From assembly GCA_938049795.1 (NCBI GenBank), contig CALLCD010000187.1, positions 1 to 13,183 on the forward strand: a stretch of 13,183 bases of DNA, read 5' to 3'. The translations under genes and the position numbers were made by a program. The stretch is from an uncultured Hyphomonadaceae bacterium (GTDB taxonomy: Bacteria; Pseudomonadota; Alphaproteobacteria; Caulobacterales; Hyphomonadaceae). Of the stretch, positions 1-6,956 are shown piece after piece. Position 1 is the stretch's first letter; each line of letters opens with the position of its first letter. The notes under the pieces were generated by a model that worked only from the letters and a program-made list of their open reading frames with translations, ran no database searches and had not been told where the DNA came from.

Positions 1-2
1 TT

Positions 3-671
3 ATCATAACTGGCGCCCTTGTCGGCTCATCCGGCGCTATCTTGTCCTACATCATGTGCAGCGCGATGAACCGCAGCTTCATTTCGGTCATCCTTGGCGG
101 CTTTGGCGGCGATGATGCGGGACCGGCGACAGGCGGCGCAGCCAATCGCCCCGTCAAAATCGGCTCGGCAGACGATGCGGCCTTCATCATGAAAAATGCC
201 TCAAAAGTTATCATCGTGCCCGGCTATGGCATGGCCGTCGCTCAGGCCCAGCACATTTTGAAAGAGATGGCCGAGAAGCTCAAAGAAGAAGGCGTCGATG
301 TGTCCTACGCCATCCACCCCGTCGCAGGCCGCATGCCCGGCCACATGAATGTCCTCTTGGCCGAAGCGCAAGTCCCCTATGATGAAGTGTTCGAGCTTGA
401 AGACATCAATTCGGAATTTTCCGCCGCCGACGTGGCGTTCGTCATCGGCGCAAATGATGTCACCAATCCGGCCGCCAAAACCGACAAGACCAGCCCGATT
501 TACGGCATGCCCATCCTCGATGTTGAAAACGCCCGCACCGTCCTCTTCATCAAACGCTCGCTCGCCACCGGCTATGCAGGCGTCGGCAACGAACTGTTCT
601 ATCGCGACAACACAATGATGCTGCTGTCAGACGCCAAGAAGATGGTCGAAGATATCGTGAAGGCGCTTTAG
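3..671 (+). CDS. pntB: NAD(P) transhydrogenase subunit beta, C-terminal part
   Basis: Open from the left edge in the frame starting at base 3, ending at TAG 669-671; the gene's start lies outside the window. The visible 222 residues begin with the end of a membrane helix (IITGALVGSSGAILSYI) and the junction motif around MNRSF. They then run through the NADP(H)-binding domain III: GYGMAVAQAQ, HPVAGRMPGHMNVLLAEA, GANDVTNPAA, and the C-terminal KRSLATGYAGVGNELFY. These are signature stretches of PntB, the inner-membrane subunit that couples hydride transfer between NADH and NADP+ to proton entry and so supplies NADPH. PntA would be expected upstream. The C-terminus looks intact. The next gene converges on it with only 33 bases between stop codons, and I see no clear terminator there. 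The family assignment is close to certain. Confidence 0.97.
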   Translation: MITGALVGSSGAILSYIMCSAMNRSFISVILGGFGGDDAGPATGGAANRPVKIGSADDAAFIMKNASKVIIVPGYGMAVAQAQHILKEMAEKLKEEGVDVSYAIHPVAGRMPGHMNVLLAEAQVPYDEVFELEDINSEFSAADVAFVIGANDVTNPAAKTDKTSPIYGMPILDVENARTVLFIKRSLATGYAGVGNELFYRDNTMMLLSDAKKMVEDIVKAL

Positions 672-704
672 GCGGGGCTGGTAGTTTGCCGGGATGTCAC
701 GCGT

Positions 705-1694
705 TCACCCCCGAACAATCCCCGCAAAAACCCCCGCATCGACATTCCCGCCAGACAGAATAAGGCCGACCTTTTTGCCCCGCGCCGCCTCGGGCAAATC
801 AAACATCGCACATGCCAGCGCAGCCGCCCCGCCCGGCTCCACCACAAGCTTCAAATGCCGGAACGCAAAACCCATCGCGTCTTTAATCTGCTCATCAGAC
901 ACAGCCAGCCCGCCCGCAACCCGCGCCCTGTTCACCGCAAAGGTCAGCCCCCCCGGCTGCGGCGTCTGGATCGCGTCGCATATTGACTGCGCCCCATCGT
1001 CAATCCGGCAAATCTCTCCGGCCGCAAAGGATTTTCGATGATCATCAAACCCCAAAGGCTCCGCGCTCCAAAGCTTTGTCTGAGGGCTCATCGCTTCAAA
1101 TGCCAGCGCCGCCCCCGCCAGCAAACCGCCGCCCCCCGCACATGAGATATAATGGTCAAGCACCGAACCCCGCGCGCTAAGATCTTCGACAAATTCCAGC
1201 CCCGCCGTCCCTTGGCCCGCGATAATATCCGCGTCATCATAAGACGGCACCAGCACCGCCCCACGTTCGCGCGCAATCTCAGCTGCGATCTCCTCACGCG
1301 ACTCTCCCGCCCGATCATAAAAATGCACCTCGCCGCCATCGGAAAGCACGCCGTCCACTTTCACTGCCGGCGCATCTTCCGGCATCACAATCAGCGCCGG
1401 CATCCCGAAATGTTTTGCCGCCCGCGCCACCCCTTGGGCATGATTGCCAGAGGAAAACGCAACCACACCCGCCCGCATTTGCGCCGCATCCTCGATCTGC
1501 GCAATCCGGTTCGTCGCCCCGCGTATCTTGAAACTGCCCGTGACTTGCAAACATTCCGGCTTGATGAAAACCTCTGCCCCAACCCGTTCGTCCAGCGCAT
1601 CATTTCGCAAAACCGGCGTGCGCACAGCCGTTGCCGCCACACGTTCCGTGGCCGCTTGCACATCCGCAAAAACAGGAAGAGGCGTTACAGACAT
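705..1694 (-). CDS. PLP-dependent threonine/serine dehydratase (no ACT domain)
   Basis: A 329-residue fold-type II PLP enzyme, the usual length for catabolic threonine ammonia-lyases (TdcB type). The Schiff-base lysine is K56 in SFKIRGA. The substrate loop is SSGNHAQG (81-88), the phosphate-binding glycine loop is AGGGGLLAG (186-194), and SGGNVD lies near residue 316. There is no C-terminal ACT regulatory domain, so isoleucine feedback as in IlvA is not expected. The likely reaction is deamination of L-threonine (or L-serine) to 2-oxobutyrate (or pyruvate). Serine racemase and hydroxyaspartate ammonia-lyase share these motifs and cannot be excluded. The start is ATG at 1694; no well-placed Shine-Dalgarno is visible, and the start codon sits in the loop of an 8-bp inverted repeat. 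The gene follows the TadG-like gene by 41 bases on the same strand, so co-transcription is possible though the functions look unrelated. Confidence 0.9.
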   Translation of the reverse strand: MSVTPLPVFADVQAATERVAATAVRTPVLRNDALDERVGAEVFIKPECLQVTGSFKIRGATNRIAQIEDAAQMRAGVVAFSSGNHAQGVARAAKHFGMPALIVMPEDAPAVKVDGVLSDGGEVHFYDRAGESREEIAAEIARERGAVLVPSYDDADIIAGQGTAGLEFVEDLSARGSVLDHYISCAGGGGLLAGAALAFEAMSPQTKLWSAEPLGFDDHRKSFAAGEICRIDDGAQSICDAIQTPQPGGLTFAVNRARVAGGLAVSDEQIKDAMGFAFRHLKLVVEPGGAAALACAMFDLPEAARGKKVGLILSGGNVDAGVFAGIVRG

Positions 1695-1710
1695 ATCCGC
1701 CCGTAACGCC
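1681..1710. repeat. Inverted repeat spanning the dehydratase start codon
   Basis: GGCGTTAC (1681-1688) and GTAACGCC (1703-1710) are perfect 8-bp arms with a 14-base loop. The loop contains the dehydratase ATG (1694-1692) and the bases just before it. In mRNA, codons 3-5 would pair with the leader and display the start codon in the loop. It could be an mRNA structure, an operator, or chance: arms of this length are expected a few times in 13 kb. Confidence 0.4.
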
Positions 1711-1735
1711 TCTGTGTGAAGCCGTCAAACTCTGC

Positions 1736-3529
1736 TTATTCGAGCAGACGCAACTGACGTGCTGCAATCGACTGGAACACAGTATCAAGTTCAGCCGCGC
1801 GGATGTTGAAAGCGCGATCCGACACGCCAGCACAATTGGCAAGAATATCGAGCGCCGTCGCATTATCAATATCAACGGCGATAGTGTACACTTCAATCCC
1901 GTACTCGTCGCGGATCTGGGTGCACGCATCCTCGGTCAGGTTGTTCAGCGAACGGGCCGACAGATCGCCAATGTCCGGCGCCTGCCAGCAACGACCAGCC
2001 GCTCCGCGTTGCTGAGGACGCGCACAGCCATAATAGCCCTCGATCAGCGGCGCAATGTTCTGGCCATCAGTCAACAGGACAAGAACTTTCCGTGTCGACG
2101 CATCATCATAGGCGGTCGGCCGGTCCTGTCCGAAGAAATTTGCCCACTCAGAGCGCGGCGACAACATGCGCAACGCCCAGGTCAGACCAACATCCATATG
2201 CGTGCCGCCGGTGACCGGATACATCTCGTCAAGCTTGTCGACAAGCTGCGCACGGTCTTGGGACAGACCCAGCATCGCCACCGGACAATTCTGGTTTGGC
2301 CCGGAAATCGGACGCTGGAATGTCCACGGGAAAATATCACGTTGCCAGGGGCAAGCAACACCACCGCGGCGGAAGTATTCGAACTCGCTCGGATCGGACA
2401 CACAGGCCTCGACCAGATCAATCCGGTTGCTACCAGGATTACTGATGCAAGCACGATCAACATCCATGTGCACATTGGTTAGAGCGGACGCGTCAGACTG
2501 CAAACACTGCACAATTCTTCCAGCATCAATCGAGAAGGCAGCATCGACTGGGTTGGTCGCGCCGGCAAAACTCGGAGGCGCTTGAAAACTACGCAATTGC
2601 GGCTCGATCAACGACGCATGCCAACGGAACCCGCGAACCACGTCATCGGTCAGCGGCGACTGTACGGTTCCAGCATTGGAGACACGGCGCTCACCCGGAG
2701 CCGACCGGATGCATCCGCGCCACTCAACAGGAGCAAAATCGCGCTCAATCGCTTGGCGGCTATAATTGGTTTCAGCTTCAGGCTCGAGCAGATAGCGGAC
2801 ACGATCCTGAAACGGAGCGTTGGGCACACTGCGCGTCCCATCCGCACCGGGCGAACGACTGGCTGCACGTGACGTGTCAAACCCGCCAGGACGTTCAGAA
2901 TTGATGTTCACAGTGGTCGCCCAGGGCACAATGCCGACATAAGTCTGGCCGGGGCCAACGGCTTCGTCATAAAGCTGGTTTACAAAAGTTTTGGTCGCCG
3001 CGCGCATCAGATTGAACCGATTATTGCGGAACATCGAACCCGTATTATCAAGCGCCAGAACGATCTCGACATTTTGCGGTCCGCCCCCGCTTGCACCGCT
3101 GCGGGTTGTAATATCAACATCGCTGCGCCCGAACAGTCCGCCAAAAGACAGCGGCAAATTGGACCGCACCGTGGCCTGAATGCCGTCATCCTGTGCGCCC
3201 ACTGTGGCAACCTCGACAGATGTGACATCCAAACCGAACACAGGGCCTTGAAGCTGTGCGGCCAGTGTCGCGTTCACGGCATCGGTCGCCAAAGCAAATC
3301 GCTGCGCATCCGGCAACTGGGTATTTTGCGAGTAGACCAGCGCCCCCGCCAGCGACGCGGCATCGGTAGCCGACTGCAACCGGGCATCCACACTGGCAAT
3401 GCGTCTAAAATCAAGCGCAAAGCCCAAGATCACCAGCAGAGCCAGCAATATGATTGCGAAAATCGGAGCGATTGAGCCACGCTGGTCAGCTTTAAGCTGT
3501 TTGGTCCGGTTTGAGAAACTCTGTATCAT
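1736..3529 (-). CDS. TadE/TadG-like protein with von Willebrand factor A domain
   Basis: 597 residues. The N-terminus has the Flp-pilus TadE/G-like pattern: basic residues and DQRGSIAP, then a membrane helix (about 20-40, IFAIILLALLVILGFALDF), then the VDARLQSATDAASLAGA stretch. A von Willebrand A domain follows: the metal-site motif DNTGS at 161-165 (T where many families have S), a threonine in GGTHMD near 443, and VLLTDGQN near 485-491. Between the first and second metal motifs lie about 230 residues rich in cysteine pairs, a large insertion typical of alphaproteobacterial TadG-like proteins. Most of the protein should be periplasmic. TadG homologues are linked to tight-adherence pili, but no other tad gene is in the window, so its role here is inferred. 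The ATG at 3529 has AAAGGTG seven bases upstream and lies 22 bases from the predicted start of a sigma-54 transcript. Confidence 0.85.
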   Translation of the reverse strand: MIQSFSNRTKQLKADQRGSIAPIFAIILLALLVILGFALDFRRIASVDARLQSATDAASLAGALVYSQNTQLPDAQRFALATDAVNATLAAQLQGPVFGLDVTSVEVATVGAQDDGIQATVRSNLPLSFGGLFGRSDVDITTRSGASGGGPQNVEIVLALDNTGSMFRNNRFNLMRAATKTFVNQLYDEAVGPGQTYVGIVPWATTVNINSERPGGFDTSRAASRSPGADGTRSVPNAPFQDRVRYLLEPEAETNYSRQAIERDFAPVEWRGCIRSAPGERRVSNAGTVQSPLTDDVVRGFRWHASLIEPQLRSFQAPPSFAGATNPVDAAFSIDAGRIVQCLQSDASALTNVHMDVDRACISNPGSNRIDLVEACVSDPSEFEYFRRGGVACPWQRDIFPWTFQRPISGPNQNCPVAMLGLSQDRAQLVDKLDEMYPVTGGTHMDVGLTWALRMLSPRSEWANFFGQDRPTAYDDASTRKVLVLLTDGQNIAPLIEGYYGCARPQQRGAAGRCWQAPDIGDLSARSLNNLTEDACTQIRDEYGIEVYTIAVDIDNATALDILANCAGVSDRAFNIRAAELDTVFQSIAARQLRLLE

Positions 3530-3560
3530 TGCAAAACACCTTTAATATTTCGCCTGATAG

Positions 3561-3579
3561 GAGCAAGAATCCTGCCAAT
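3561..3579 (-). promoter_or_regulatory. Sigma-54 (RpoN) promoter of the TadG-like gene
   Basis: Read leftward, the site is TTGGCAGG, four bases (ATTC), then TTGCT. GG at 3576-3575 and GC at 3564-3563 are separated by exactly 10 bases, the required -24/-12 spacing. Against TGGCACG-N4-TTGC only one position differs (C to G). Transcription would start near 3551, leaving a 22-base leader that contains the ribosome site AAAGGTG. A second TTGGCAG copy lies nine bases upstream (tandem CTGCCAAT units at 3572-3589 on the + strand) but has no partner -12 element. Confidence 0.75.
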
Positions 3580-3701
3580 ACTGCCAATGAGGGGATTTGA
3601 TCTCCCAAATTCATCGAGAACAACCCAAGCGAATCATATAAATTCCATATGAAACAAAGATATATCCCTCTATCCATGTTTCGGAAAATTGCAGATACGC
3701 G

Positions 3702-4688
3702 CTAAATCCCCGCCAAGTCTTCGTCTGACATGTACCAATCGACAAACCGGCCAATGCCCTCATTCAGTCCAATCTTCGGCGCATAGCCATAATCGGCACA
3801 AAGCCTCGAAATATCCGCGCAGGTGCGCATGACATCGCCCGGCTGGTGGGGCTGGTGTGCAATATCGACATTGCGCCCGGTCGCACTGGCAACCGCATCA
3901 ACCAGATTGTGCAAAGGTTCCGCCCGTCCGCTGCCCAGATTGTAGATCCGGTGAACATCCCCCACCTGAATGGCGTCCCGCTCCGCCAGCGCAACAGCCA
4001 AAACCCCCGCCACCGCATCGTCAATATAGGTAAAATCCCGTTCCATATCGCCATAATTGAACACGTCCAGAGGCTCGCCCGCCAGCGCCTTACGCGTAAA
4101 AATCCAGTACGCCATATCCGGCCGCCCCCAAGGGCCGTATACGGTGAAAAATCGCAACCCGATCTGCTCGATCCCGTACAATGAACTATAGGCCTGGCTC
4201 ATCAACTCGTCGGCCTGCTTGGTCACCGCATAAAGCGAAGCAGGCGGCCCAGCGACATCATCTTCGGTCAGGACACTCTGTGTGCTGACCCCATAGACCG
4301 AACTTGACGACGCATAGATCAGCTTCGGCCTACGCGGCATCCGACGACAAAATTCGAGCACCGACAAATGCCCCACCACATTCGACGTGACATAGGGAAA
4401 CGGATTGTCCATCGAATGACGCACGCCCGCCTGAGCTGCCAGATGGATGACCTGATCAATCTCCGACCGGCCAGGCAGCTCCATCAACGCATCCGGAGCA
4501 GCCAGATCAAGCTGGTGAAACTCGAAAGCCGGAGATTTGAGAAGCTGAGCCAGCCGCAACCGCTTCAGGGTCACGCTATAATAGGCATTCAGACTGTCCA
4601 CACCGACAACCCGGTGTCCAGCCTCCAGCAAAGCCATGCTGACCGAATGCCCGATAAAACCTGCACATCCAGTCACCAGAAACGTCAC
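3702..4688 (-). CDS. UDP-glucuronate 4-epimerase (extended SDR family)
   Basis: 328 residues. The N-terminal NAD-binding loop is TGCAGFIG (6-13). Catalytic residues are the serine cluster in YASSSSVYG (125-133) and Y153/K157 in YAVTK. Stretches characteristic of UDP-glucuronate 4-epimerases are VDSLNAYYSVTLKRLRLAQL, HLAAQAGVRHSMDNPFPYV, RFFTVYGPWGRPDMA and GDMERDFTYIDD. The enzyme should interconvert UDP-glucuronate and UDP-galacturonate for capsule, exopolysaccharide or LPS. The start is GTG at 4688 with GAGGGG five bases before it; an overlapping ATG reads straight into TGA and is not a start. It lies 36 bases behind galU and is probably co-transcribed. A UDP-glucose dehydrogenase, needed to make its substrate, is not in the window. 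A UDP-glucose or UDP-xylose epimerase is the main alternative. Confidence 0.88.
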   Translation of the reverse strand: MTFLVTGCAGFIGHSVSMALLEAGHRVVGVDSLNAYYSVTLKRLRLAQLLKSPAFEFHQLDLAAPDALMELPGRSEIDQVIHLAAQAGVRHSMDNPFPYVTSNVVGHLSVLEFCRRMPRRPKLIYASSSSVYGVSTQSVLTEDDVAGPPASLYAVTKQADELMSQAYSSLYGIEQIGLRFFTVYGPWGRPDMAYWIFTRKALAGEPLDVFNYGDMERDFTYIDDAVAGVLAVALAERDAIQVGDVHRIYNLGSGRAEPLHNLVDAVASATGRNVDIAHQPHQPGDVMRTCADISRLCADYGYAPKIGLNEGIGRFVDWYMSDEDLAGI

Positions 4689-4724
4689 ATCAACCCCTCT
4701 TAATATCGCAGTCTTATTGACCGA

Positions 4725-5615
4725 TCATCCATGCCCTTTTGCGTCGGCAACAAGCTGCTCGATGAGCGCCACCGCCTGCGCGCCAATCTCCGGATGGTGG
4801 ATCGCATGCCCAACAACCGCATCAAGATAGCCTAGAACAGACCCGCAATCATAGTCCTGCCCCTCATATTCGAAAGCATAAAATGACTGCATCTCCATCA
4901 GCCGCGCCATCGCATCGGTCAGCTGGATCTCGCCGCCCGCGCCTGCGCCCTGATCCTCGAGCAAGCCAAAAATCTCAGGCTGTAGAATATACCGTCCCGT
5001 AATCTTCAGATTGGACGGCGCATCCTCGCGGGCCGGTTTTTCGACCATGCCATCCATCTCGATCAAGCGGCCATTACGCGCTTTCGGAGAGATGACCCCG
5101 TATTTGGACACCTCATCCTCGGGCACCGCGTCCACTGCGAGGATATTTCCGCCCGTCTCATTATAGGCCCCAACCATCTGCGCCAGACAGCTCGGCCCCG
5201 CACGGACAATCACATCCGGCAGCAAAATCGCGAACGGCTCATTGCCGATAATATCCCGCGCGCACCAGATCGCGTGCCCGAGCCCGAGCGGCGATTGCTG
5301 ACGGACAAAACTGGCCGAGCCGGCGGGCAGTGTCGTGCGCTGGACCTGCTCGAGAATCTCGCGCTTGCTCTCGCCTCGCTGTTCGAGCGACATTTCAAGC
5401 TCATAGGCGCGGTCGAAATAGTCCTCGATCGCCCCTTTGTTTCTGCCCGTGACAAACACAATATGCTCGATCCCCGCCGCCAAGGCTTCATCGACAACAT
5501 ACTGAATAGCCGGCCGGTCAACCACAGGCAGCATTTCTTTGGGGATGGATTTCGTCGCAGGCAAGACACGCGTGCCAAAGCCTGCAACCGGCAGGACAGC
5601 TTTCCGAATCGTCAT
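4725..5615 (-). CDS. galU: UTP-glucose-1-phosphate uridylyltransferase
   Basis: 296 residues from the ATG at 5615, close to the 300 or so of bacterial GalU. The nucleotide-binding signature AGFGTRVLPATKSIPKEMLP (11-30) is complete. Also present are NKGAIEDYFD, LGLGHAIWCARDIIG, MVEKPA and the TGRYIL strand. It makes UDP-glucose from UTP and glucose-1-phosphate in the cytoplasm, feeding polysaccharide and LPS synthesis. A TTG at 5636 would add seven residues, but GAGGAA six bases before the ATG at 5615 decides for the shorter form. Upstream lies a set of GGTCTGA direct repeats, and downstream the UDP-glucuronate 4-epimerase follows by 36 bases. The pathway order (UDP-glucose, then UDP-glucuronate, then UDP-galacturonate) fits the pairing, with the intervening dehydrogenase missing here. 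Confidence 0.96.
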   Translation of the reverse strand: MTIRKAVLPVAGFGTRVLPATKSIPKEMLPVVDRPAIQYVVDEALAAGIEHIVFVTGRNKGAIEDYFDRAYELEMSLEQRGESKREILEQVQRTTLPAGSASFVRQQSPLGLGHAIWCARDIIGNEPFAILLPDVIVRAGPSCLAQMVGAYNETGGNILAVDAVPEDEVSKYGVISPKARNGRLIEMDGMVEKPAREDAPSNLKITGRYILQPEIFGLLEDQGAGAGGEIQLTDAMARLMEMQSFYAFEYEGQDYDCGSVLGYLDAVVGHAIHHPEIGAQAVALIEQLVADAKGHG

Positions 5616-5636
5616 TCTAATTTCCTCATCAATCAA

Positions 5637-5713
5637 TCAGACCCGAGCGCTCAGACCTGTTCGCTCAGACCTAGCACAATTCGGACCAGATGGAGGACTT
5701 AGAACATCAGACC
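5637..5713 (-). repeat. Phased GGTCTGA direct repeats upstream of galU
   Basis: On the galU strand GGTCTGA begins at 5713, 5671, 5657 and 5643. The last three are exactly 14 bp apart, and the first is 42 bp (three units) farther. The first copy contains the stop codon of the small membrane protein gene. The intervening two unit positions hold only degenerate sequence (GGTCCGA at 5687 is two bases out of phase). Direct half-sites in constant phase upstream of a gene suggest a binding array, but no regulator is identified. Confidence 0.6.
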
Positions 5714-5973
5714 TGCAGATATAAGAGCGCGCCGAACACCCAAGTGCCAGCACAGGCCGCAACAAAAACCGCAACGGCCGTCAAACCCATATGACGATCA
5801 GCAAACCGCTCGGTGGGCTGCAATTCGCGACTAAGCTTGGCTTGCAGAGCGCGGGCAGGTGAGGTCATCGCGGCGGCATTAGACAGAGACAGAGGTTCCA
5901 GCACAGGACGCGGCTTTACAGCTCCTACTGCTGAATTATGCATTTCTACAGGCTTTCGTTGCGGCTGGTTCAT
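5707..5973 (-). CDS. Small single-pass membrane protein, unknown function
   Basis: 88 residues that I do not recognise. The first 60 or so are hydrophilic and proline/alanine-rich with a net positive charge. A single hydrophobic helix runs from about 62 to the C-terminus (GLTAVAVFVAACAGTWVFGA and following), so this is probably a C-tail-anchored or N-in single-pass inner-membrane protein. The start ATG at 5973 has AAGGGG six bases upstream, a strong ribosome site, which is the main reason to believe it is real. It is the first gene of the leftward galU-epimerase unit and is divergent from the ExoY-type transferase across a 256-bp control region. That position suggests a role in polysaccharide export or regulation, but this is guilt by association only. 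Confidence 0.65.
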   Translation of the reverse strand: MNQPQRKPVEMHNSAVGAVKPRPVLEPLSLSNAAAMTSPARALQAKLSRELQPTERFADRHMGLTAVAVFVAACAGTWVFGALLYLQV

Positions 5974-5987
5974 ATCCGACCCCTTAT

Positions 5988-6022
5988 TTGTTGGCAGGTC
6001 TTCTTTAGCCGGAAGACAACAA
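5988..6022. repeat. Interrupted hairpin in the leader of the small membrane gene
   Basis: GTCTTC (5998-6003) pairs with GAAGAC (6012-6017) over an 8-base loop. Beyond a 5-base one-sided bulge (5993-5997), TTGTT (5988-5992) pairs with AACAA (6018-6022). It lies just upstream of the ribosome site of the leftward 88-residue gene, so it could fold in that leader. No T tract follows, so it is not an ordinary terminator. Confidence 0.35.
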
Positions 6023-6076
6023 CAGCAAATTAGTAGGGGCTTCTCAATTTCAAGAAAATTTGATACTTAGCGCCAT

Positions 6077-6103
6077 AGGGGAGTTTGTTTTCAAAGTTCC
6101 CCT
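6077..6103. repeat. GC-rich inverted repeat in the divergent control region
   Basis: AGGGGA (6077-6082) pairs with TCCCCT (6098-6103). After a small internal mismatch, TTTG (6084-6087) pairs with CAAA (6092-6095) around a TTTT loop. No T run follows on either strand, so a terminator is unlikely; an operator or leader structure is more likely. It is the middle of three dyads between the leftward and rightward polysaccharide genes. Confidence 0.45.
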
Positions 6104-6123
6104 CCAAGCTGATTGTAATTAGG

Positions 6124-6147
6124 TATTTTCAGTTGTGACTGTAAATA
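6124..6147. promoter_or_regulatory. 24-bp dyad, candidate operator upstream of the sugar transferase
   Basis: The arms TATTTTCAGT (6124-6133) and ACTGTAAATA (6138-6147) are complementary at 9 of 10 positions around TGTG; the only break is T/T at 6129 and 6142. It ends 82 bases before the GTG of the transferase. I could not place convincing -35/-10 elements for either divergent gene in 5974-6229, so how the dyad sits relative to a promoter is unknown. Apart from the three dyads listed, I see nothing else in this stretch. Confidence 0.55.
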
Positions 6148-6229
6148 TGACCACGCCACGTATTCCCACGCAGAGGGGAACGAGGTTAAGACCGCGATTG
6201 AAGGACTCAATTCGTGAGGGGATAACTCA

Positions 6230-6943
6230 GTGAGTGAAACGATGCAGAACGCACAGCCAACCGGCATGCCGACAAGGCAATCCGGAAGAAACACCCGCAG
6301 GCGACACGGGGACGATGGCTTCTTCGAAAGAAATGGCAGGTTCAAGCGCGCCATGGATATTGTCCTGAGCCTCAGCGCATGCGTTGTACTGGCTCCGATT
6401 ATGGCCATGATCGCCATTGCCGTATGGGGATCAAGCCGAGGGCCGCTGATCTATAAGCAAAAGCGAATCGGTCGCGACGGCGAAATCTTCGAAATGCTGA
6501 AATTCCGCACCATGTATATCGACAGTGACGGTCTGCTTCAGACCCTGCTGCGCTCTTGCCCCCGCAGCGCAAAGGAATGGAGCGTCTACCAAAAGCTCCG
6601 ATACGACCCGCGAATCACACGCGTCGGCGCCTTCCTGCGCAAAACATCGCTCGATGAACTGCCCCAGCTCTACAATGTCCTGTTTGGCCAGATGTCTATG
6701 GTCGGCCAACGCCCCATCCTTCCCGCCCAGATCGACGCCTATGGCGCAGAGCACTATGCCGAATATGTCCGCGCCCGCCCAGGCATTACCGGCCTCTGGC
6801 AAGTCAGCGGGCGCAATGGCCTCTCTTTCGAAAAACGTGCAGAGCTCGGAACAGAATATTCTAAACACTGGTCAAACAGCTATGATTTCAAACTCCTGCT
6901 CAAAACGGTTCCGGCCCTGCTAAAATCTGACGACGCCTTTTAG
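6230..6943 (+). CDS. ExoY-type sugar transferase (polyprenyl-phosphate glycosyl-1-phosphate transferase)
   Basis: 237 residues. A basic, hydrophilic N-terminal tail is followed by the membrane segment AMDIVLSLSACVVLAPIMAM and on (about 41-67). Then come the family hallmarks: GPLIYKQKRIG, MLKFRTM (89-95), the catalytic Asp-Glu pair D142/E143 in LDELPQLYNVL, MSMVGQRP (155-162), RARPGITGLWQVSGRN (181-196) and a YDFKLLLKT end. It should transfer a hexose-1-phosphate from a UDP-sugar to undecaprenyl phosphate at the inner membrane, the first step of an exopolysaccharide repeat unit. The usual VGPRP is VGQRP here. The start is GTG at 6230, supported by GAGGGGAT six bases before it; an ATG four codons later lacks a well-placed site. 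It converges on the SDR gene with 13 bases between stops. The sugar specificity (galactose, as in ExoY, or glucose) cannot be told. Confidence 0.92.
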   Translation: MSETMQNAQPTGMPTRQSGRNTRRRHGDDGFFERNGRFKRAMDIVLSLSACVVLAPIMAMIAIAVWGSSRGPLIYKQKRIGRDGEIFEMLKFRTMYIDSDGLLQTLLRSCPRSAKEWSVYQKLRYDPRITRVGAFLRKTSLDELPQLYNVLFGQMSMVGQRPILPAQIDAYGAEHYAEYVRARPGITGLWQVSGRNGLSFEKRAELGTEYSKHWSNSYDFKLLLKTVPALLKSDDAF

Positions 6944-6956
6944 GTCAGTCACCTCC

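Noticed and set aside
1731..1748. Hairpin TCTGCT/AGCAGA at the end of the TadG-like gene as terminator
   Set aside because: Six-bp stem over the stop codon with no following T run; not a convincing terminator.
1631..2482. 283-codon open frame on the + strand
   Set aside because: It is fully antisense to the TadG-like gene, whose protein has clear domain motifs; the reverse product is arginine/histidine-rich low-similarity sequence.
3492..3677. 61-codon open frame (-) upstream of the TadG-like gene
   Set aside because: It covers the sigma-54 promoter and the ribosome site, overlaps the TadG-like start in another frame, and has no family resemblance.
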